Below, in pieces: positions 31,542 to 35,470 of a stretch of 35,470 nucleotides of DNA. This stretch comes from Candidatus Woesearchaeota archaeon (GTDB lineage Archaea; Nanobdellota; Nanobdellia; Woesearchaeales; UBA119). The notes under the pieces were generated by a model. The model made no database searches. It was not told the origin of the DNA and was given only the letters and a program-made list of their open reading frames with translations. Position 1 is the first letter of the stretch. Every line of letters begins with the position of its first letter. Location: NCBI GenBank assembly GCA_030156615.1, contig JASGME010000011.1, positions 1 through 35,470 of the forward strand. Direction: 5' to 3'. The position numbers and the translations under genes are program-made.

Positions 31542-32453
31542 ATGCACATCATAAAAAAAGAGAAAGGAGAGCAATCATTTCTTCAAACGAAGGTCGTAGC
31601 TCCTGAAGATATGGTTGCAATAGGCTCTCAAATCGCAATAGGCATAGTTAAAGCAGTTGCAGAAAAGCCAATGTCAGTCTCAGAGCTGTCAAAGCATTTG
31701 AAGTGTCATGAACAAACAATATACTATCACATTGGAAAATTAAAGAAAACTGGTTTCATAAAGCCATATGAAGATAGATCATCAAGCAAAAAACAAACTT
31801 TGTATAAAGCAACGGCATCTTCTTTTTCATTCGCTTTTGAAGATTTTAAGAAAGGCGAAGTTCCATCAATAAATGAATCAAGCTTTTTTTCTCCATTTAT
31901 AAAAAATGGAAGGTTAAATGCTAAAATAATAGTTGGCAGTCCAGATCCACATGGCCCTGAAAATGCCAGATCAAGAGACAGCTATTATGGTATTGACTTT
32001 GCCCTATTCTTGGGCACATTCTTAAACTATGTTCCACATTCGTATGCTCTTTTAGACACAGAAGTCCGAAGCGAGGATTTAAAACAAAATCTAATAATAA
32101 TAGGAGGCCCAATCGTCAATAAGATTACAGAGCAAATAAACGATTATTTTAAAATCCGTTTTGTTCATGATAAGGCTTGGAGCATCTATTCAACAATTTC
32201 AGGCAAAAAATACTTTGACGATGAAACAGGATTAATCGTTAAGCAGAAAAACCCATTCTCAAATAACCATTATATTCTTTTGATTGCAGGCAAACGATAT
32301 GTTGGAACAAAGAGTGCAATTGTTTCTTTTCTAAAGAAGTTTTCAGAGATAAAAAAAGGGAATATATACGATAGAAATTACTCTGGAAAAGTTGTCATGG
32401 GCCTAGATGTAGATTCCGATGGCAATATTGATGATGTAGAGATGCTTGAATAA
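31542..32453 (+). CDS. Winged-helix protein fused to S-layer-like domain
   Basis: This 303-residue protein has an ArsR-like winged helix at about 30-90 (MSVSELSKHLKCHEQTIYYHIGKLKKTGFI). The second part (about 118-303) follows the layout of a domain found in archaeal S-layer proteins: KIIVGSPDPHGPENARSRD, NLIIIGGPIVN (183-193), KNPFSNNHYILLIAG (236-250) with GTKSAI, and the end GLDVDSDGNIDDVEML. There is no signal peptide or membrane segment, so it should be cytoplasmic and bind DNA. The S-layer-like half may sense a ligand. It does not look like a frameshift fusion; the frame is continuous and the linker is well formed. Confidence 0.75.
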   Translation: MHIIKKEKGEQSFLQTKVVAPEDMVAIGSQIAIGIVKAVAEKPMSVSELSKHLKCHEQTIYYHIGKLKKTGFIKPYEDRSSSKKQTLYKATASSFSFAFEDFKKGEVPSINESSFFSPFIKNGRLNAKIIVGSPDPHGPENARSRDSYYGIDFALFLGTFLNYVPHSYALLDTEVRSEDLKQNLIIIGGPIVNKITEQINDYFKIRFVHDKAWSIYSTISGKKYFDDETGLIVKQKNPFSNNHYILLIAGKRYVGTKSAIVSFLKKFSEIKKGNIYDRNYSGKVVMGLDVDSDGNIDDVEMLE

Positions 32454-32559
32454 GGGTATCTTCTTTTTTCGTACTTTCCTTTTATTTTTTTTGAAGTTAG
32501 TTGCTATATCATTAATTCCTTTGTTTTTGTTACTCCTTTTAAGTAGTATTAAATAGAAA

Positions 32560-32570
32560 TATTTATATAT
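32560..32570 (+). promoter_or_regulatory. TATA box of the beta-rich secreted protein gene
   Basis: TATTTATATAT would start transcription near 32591, giving a leader of about 30 bases that contains the GGGGGG ribosome-binding site at 32608-32613. Confidence 0.5.
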
Positions 32571-32619
32571 TGTTTATACTTGCTTGTTCATTATAAGATC
32601 ATTCAACGGGGGGATTTTT

Positions 32620-34455
32620 ATGAAAAAAATAACTGATAAAATCAAATTTAGCAATATTGGGAATAAGATAAAAACAGGAATTCTTGTTGGTGCTGCTTTG
32701 GCATCTCCGCTTTTTGCTCAGAAAGCCTATTCAGCGATAATCCCGCAGCCAACAGCACAATACCAGATGATGGAGCAAGCTGGTGAAGAAGCAGGTGAAG
32801 ATGGCGAGTTCTCACTTGAAGAAATCGTTATGAATCTTCCAGAAGATAGTGCATTAAAGATTACGCCCTTCGCATTTAATCAAGAAGAATTAAGAGACTA
32901 TTATTCTGGTCTTGGTTTAGATTTGGAAGCCAAGAATGAAGAGGCAATAGAAAATCTCTCTAAAGTAACCATTTCACATTACAATTCAATAACCAATGAC
33001 ATAAATCAATTGAATAACCAAACTGCAATGATGCTTGAAAAGATTGAATCAGATGATCAGACAAAGACAGCATATAGTGTCATAAAAGAAAACCTTAGCA
33101 ATCTTGAATCGCTTGCTGAGAATGTCAGAAGAAAATCATTTGAACTTAACGATTTAAGCGAGCTAATAGTTGCTACATATCACGCCTCTAAATCAATATC
33201 AGAAGAAGAGGCAGAAAAGGTTGTGAACTTAGCAAAAACCATTTATTCTAAGGCAGAAAATGCGCCTTTTGGTCTAAAACCTTACGACTCTTCAGTGCTT
33301 AAAGAAGCTAGCGATGCAACTCAAAAGATAATTGATCTATATGAAAAAGAAGAGAAAAGATTAGAAGAGAAGCTAAAAGAGGCAGAGCAAGGTTATTTAG
33401 TTAAGACAAGAGAAGAGATTGAAGAAGAAAAAAACGAAATTAATAGCCTTGTAGAAAGGGCTAAAGACACACAAGAAACATTTAGTGAAACCTCAGAGAA
33501 TTATAGCTCATCAATCTTAACACTTGAAAGGGTTGCAAAAAACTCCACAAATGTTATTAATGTACATAATTTTATGAAGACCTTTGATAAAGATTACAAT
33601 GAAGAGAAAAAAGCAAATATCTCAGCAATTCTTGTTCCAACAATAAGCTACACTAACAATTCTGACCCAAATATCTCTTGGAGCTTATACAAGCTAAGTC
33701 CTTCAGCAGAATTAGAAGCCAAGATCCCTTACAGCCCAAATGATCTTGTAGCTCTCCTTGTTGGTGGTAGGTTTGTATACGATGAAGAAAATCTTCTTAG
33801 AAAGACAGATGTTGCTGAAAAACAGGTTCATACAGAAAACACATCAGGAGGAGTATCAGGCAAACTTGTTTTTAAGCCAACAAAAGATTCAAATCTATAT
33901 CTAATTTTATCTGGAAACTATCTCGTCGGAGACAGAATAGAAGAGATAACAGGAGAATCACCAGTTCCTTTTAGGGTATTAAACGAAGAGTCAGTCTCTA
34001 AGTTTGGTTATGAATTAGGATTGTCAGGAGTCCTTAACAAAGAAAATGGACTTCTTGCAGGGATTTCAATTGCAGGTGAAAAGTCAAAAAAAGGAATGAA
34101 TGAAGAATCAAACCAATACCTCTTATTGCATTTAAACAATCTTGACTACTCCGATTTAATAAATGGTGGCTTGAAGTTAGGATATGGAACCTCAACAAAA
34201 AGACAAATTGAACTAAATGAAGAAAATAGGGACAACTATTGGCTAGTTGGAGCAAATACAAATTTCAAAATCATTGGAGTTCCAAGCAATCTCGAATTAT
34301 TACTTAAGAAATCAGGCAGCGAAAGCAACATTGGATTAGAAATGTCAAATTATGTGACAGACAATTTAAGCCTCAATTACAAAATGAATTACATTAAAAA
34401 AGGCGATAATGAGAGAAAAACTAAGATAGGAGCAGGCATTACTGCTTCGTTTTAA
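32620..34455 (+). CDS. Secreted coiled-coil protein with beta-barrel-like C-terminal half
   Basis: This 611-residue protein has a signal peptide (IKTGILVGAALASPLFA, about 18-34, then AYSA), a helical coiled-coil half (about 60-330) and a C-terminal half (about 333-611) of alternating polar/hydrophobic strands. Examples are NLYLILSGNYLVG, KFGYELGLSGVL, GLLAGISIAGE, NGGLKLGYG, NYWLVGANTNF and SLNYKMNYI. It ends KIGAGITASF, with hydrophobic residues at every second place back from a terminal Phe, as in bacterial outer-membrane proteins. There is no C-terminal membrane helix. A beta-barrel or a soluble beta-solenoid adhesin are both possible; no family is recognised. ATG 32620 is chosen over TTG 32584 because GGGGGG precedes it. 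Confidence 0.75.
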   Translation: MKKITDKIKFSNIGNKIKTGILVGAALASPLFAQKAYSAIIPQPTAQYQMMEQAGEEAGEDGEFSLEEIVMNLPEDSALKITPFAFNQEELRDYYSGLGLDLEAKNEEAIENLSKVTISHYNSITNDINQLNNQTAMMLEKIESDDQTKTAYSVIKENLSNLESLAENVRRKSFELNDLSELIVATYHASKSISEEEAEKVVNLAKTIYSKAENAPFGLKPYDSSVLKEASDATQKIIDLYEKEEKRLEEKLKEAEQGYLVKTREEIEEEKNEINSLVERAKDTQETFSETSENYSSSILTLERVAKNSTNVINVHNFMKTFDKDYNEEKKANISAILVPTISYTNNSDPNISWSLYKLSPSAELEAKIPYSPNDLVALLVGGRFVYDEENLLRKTDVAEKQVHTENTSGGVSGKLVFKPTKDSNLYLILSGNYLVGDRIEEITGESPVPFRVLNEESVSKFGYELGLSGVLNKENGLLAGISIAGEKSKKGMNEESNQYLLLHLNNLDYSDLINGGLKLGYGTSTKRQIELNEENRDNYWLVGANTNFKIIGVPSNLELLLKKSGSESNIGLEMSNYVTDNLSLNYKMNYIKKGDNERKTKIGAGITASF

Positions 34456-34456
34456 T

Positions 34457-34487
34457 CTTTTTCATATCTAATTTTTTATTTTTTTTC
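34457..34487 (+). terminator. T-rich stretch between the last two genes
   Basis: TCTTTTT, TTTTTT and TTTTTTTT runs follow the stop at 34455 and precede the next ribosome-binding site (34511-34515), so the two secreted-protein genes may be separate units. Confidence 0.35.
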
Positions 34488-34522
34488 AAATAAATTAGCA
34501 AGAAGAAAAGGGGGAGAATAAG

Positions 34523-35470
34523 ATGAAATCTAAAAAATCATTTATGCTGATGCTCTTTTTATTTTCTTTTCTTTTGATAACAACTCCAAGCATGGCTTCA
34601 GTAGTAAATTCAGAGTCTGATTTTGTAATCATCGAACCATCTTCTCCAACCACAGATGATGATGTATTATGCAGAGCTTTTGATGGAGATTCTTACTTCT
34701 TTGCTTGGTTAGTAAACGGCATAACAGCAGAATCAAATTCTGTTTCTGCAACATCCTTAACATTAGATTCTTCTGAAACCTCTGAAGGAGATGTTTTAAC
34801 ATGCATAATTTATCTTGATCTTGGTCACAGTCTTGAATTAGATAGAGAAAGCGTTAGTGTCGCTTCTGAACATATTCCAGAGCTTCCTTCAAGAGATGTA
34901 GAGATAACCCCTTCCATAGCCTACACAGATGATGATTTAATCTGTGATGTAGTTACTGATAACGACTTATATTATTATGTCTGGCAGATAAATGGCATAA
35001 CCATACTAACTGAGCAATTCTCGAATAAGACTTCCACTTTGCAAAGCAGTTATACCGCAAAACATGATTCAGTGAAGTGTATAGCCTATTACGATGAATC
35101 TCACACTTTTGAAGTAGGAGATGATACAGTTGAAATTCTCAACTCAGATCCTGTTGCAGTGTTAAAAGTCAATACCACTTCTGCCTTAGTTTACGAAGAC
35201 ATCCTCTTTGACGCTTCTGCAAGCCACGATCCAGATGATGATGACTTAACCTACAGCTGGGATTTTGGTGATGGCACATCGAGCACCGCAGAGCAAGTTG
35301 TTCACTCCTATTCAAAGCTAGGCGAATACGAAGTTATTCTTCATGTTTCCGATGACGAATCATCAGACTCAGAATCTAAGATTATAACGATCTCTGGTTA
35401 TCTGGATATTCAAGATGCAGAATGTTTTGATCCTGTAATGCTTGGTTCTAAACAAGTCTGTTCTGTTGCA
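34523..35470 (+). CDS. Secreted protein with Ig-like repeats and a PKD domain (partial)
   Basis: An open frame of 316 codons runs to the window edge. It starts with a signal peptide (MKSKKSFMLMLFLFSF, then LLITTPSMAS). Two Ig-like repeats follow, each with a T-D-D-D-[VL]-[LI]-C strand and a later W-x-[VI]-N-G-I-T motif (about residues 40-75 and 130-165). A PKD domain at about 210-290 has FDASASHDPD, YSWDFGDG and YEVILHVSD. Such domains build archaeal surface and adhesion proteins. GGGGGAG precedes the ATG by about 6 bases. The remainder of the protein and its anchor lie outside the window. Confidence 0.88.
   Translation, partial: MKSKKSFMLMLFLFSFLLITTPSMASVVNSESDFVIIEPSSPTTDDDVLCRAFDGDSYFFAWLVNGITAESNSVSATSLTLDSSETSEGDVLTCIIYLDLGHSLELDRESVSVASEHIPELPSRDVEITPSIAYTDDDLICDVVTDNDLYYYVWQINGITILTEQFSNKTSTLQSSYTAKHDSVKCIAYYDESHTFEVGDDTVEILNSDPVAVLKVNTTSALVYEDILFDASASHDPDDDDLTYSWDFGDGTSSTAEQVVHSYSKLGEYEVILHVSDDESSDSESKIITISGYLDIQDAECFDPVMLGSKQVCSVA

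Noticed and set aside
1-35470. CRISPR arrays, insertion sequences, integrase or phage genes
   Set aside because: No regularly spaced repeats, transposase motifs, terminal repeats or phage-like genes were seen; the only mobile-type module is the small toxin-antitoxin pair.

Overview
The window comes from an archaeon. It carries archaeal-type DnaG primase, an archaeal/eukaryal ATP-dependent DNA ligase, a two-domain Cdc48 ATPase, diphthine synthase, a DUF460 protein, an archaeal-style tRNA-Glu(UUC) without an encoded CCA end, and TATA boxes about 26 bp upstream of many start codons. The DNA is AT-rich. There are many single-TM, Lys/Glu-rich and surface proteins whose style resembles DPANN lineages such as Woesearchaeota or Pacearchaeota. 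That placement is an impression, not a measurement.

Layout. 1-700: end of an unknown gene, then an RHH antitoxin/MazF-PemK toxin pair with a perfect palindrome between TATA box and start codon. 776-2425 (-): a HemK2/PrmC-like methyltransferase and a DHH phosphoesterase. 2527-4470 (+): DNA ligase with an extra zinc-ribbon segment. 4460-8968 (-): a likely operon of DUF460 protein, MoxR-type AAA+ ATPase, VWA protein and membrane-anchored transglutaminase-like protein. 9117-13094 (-): a 1325-residue coiled-coil protein with three divergent repeat domains. 13169-13243 (-): tRNA-Glu. 13359-18139 (-): a surface protein, an NSUN-type m5C methyltransferase, and a run of endonuclease IV-like protein, cysteine synthase and ferritin-like protein. 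18455-20767 (+): Cdc48.

20776-25454 is a block of membrane-anchored extracytoplasmic proteins. It holds a stand-alone protein resembling the soluble part of STT3/AglB oligosaccharyltransferase, a small acidic protein, a SurA_N plus thioredoxin-fold fusion dense in N-glycosylation sequons, and a triple thioredoxin-fold protein. 25503-29500 holds a HAD hydrolase, DnaG, a strong candidate for an unrecognised structured RNA (27863-28005, -), a winged-helix regulator and DphB. 29501-29897 is a repeat-rich leader before ftsZ (29898-30986). After ftsZ come a small winged-helix regulator, a winged-helix protein fused to an S-layer-like domain, a secreted coiled-coil protein whose C-terminal half looks like a beta-barrel, and the start of a secreted PKD-domain protein cut by the window edge.

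Three start-site styles recur. First genes of units often look leaderless (TATA about 26 bp before ATG). Several genes inside operons have GGTGA just before ATG. The ftsZ, giant coiled-coil, surface-protein and small regulator genes have a run of G (GGGGG) 6-9 nt before ATG. Several start choices below rest on this.

The most notable points are the orphan RNA, the orphan STT3-like protein beside a putative extracytoplasmic folding module, the possible archaeal beta-barrel, the giant coiled-coil protein, the zinc-ribbon ligase and the MoxR/VWA/transglutaminase operon. All functions are inferred from motifs read by eye; no database search was possible.
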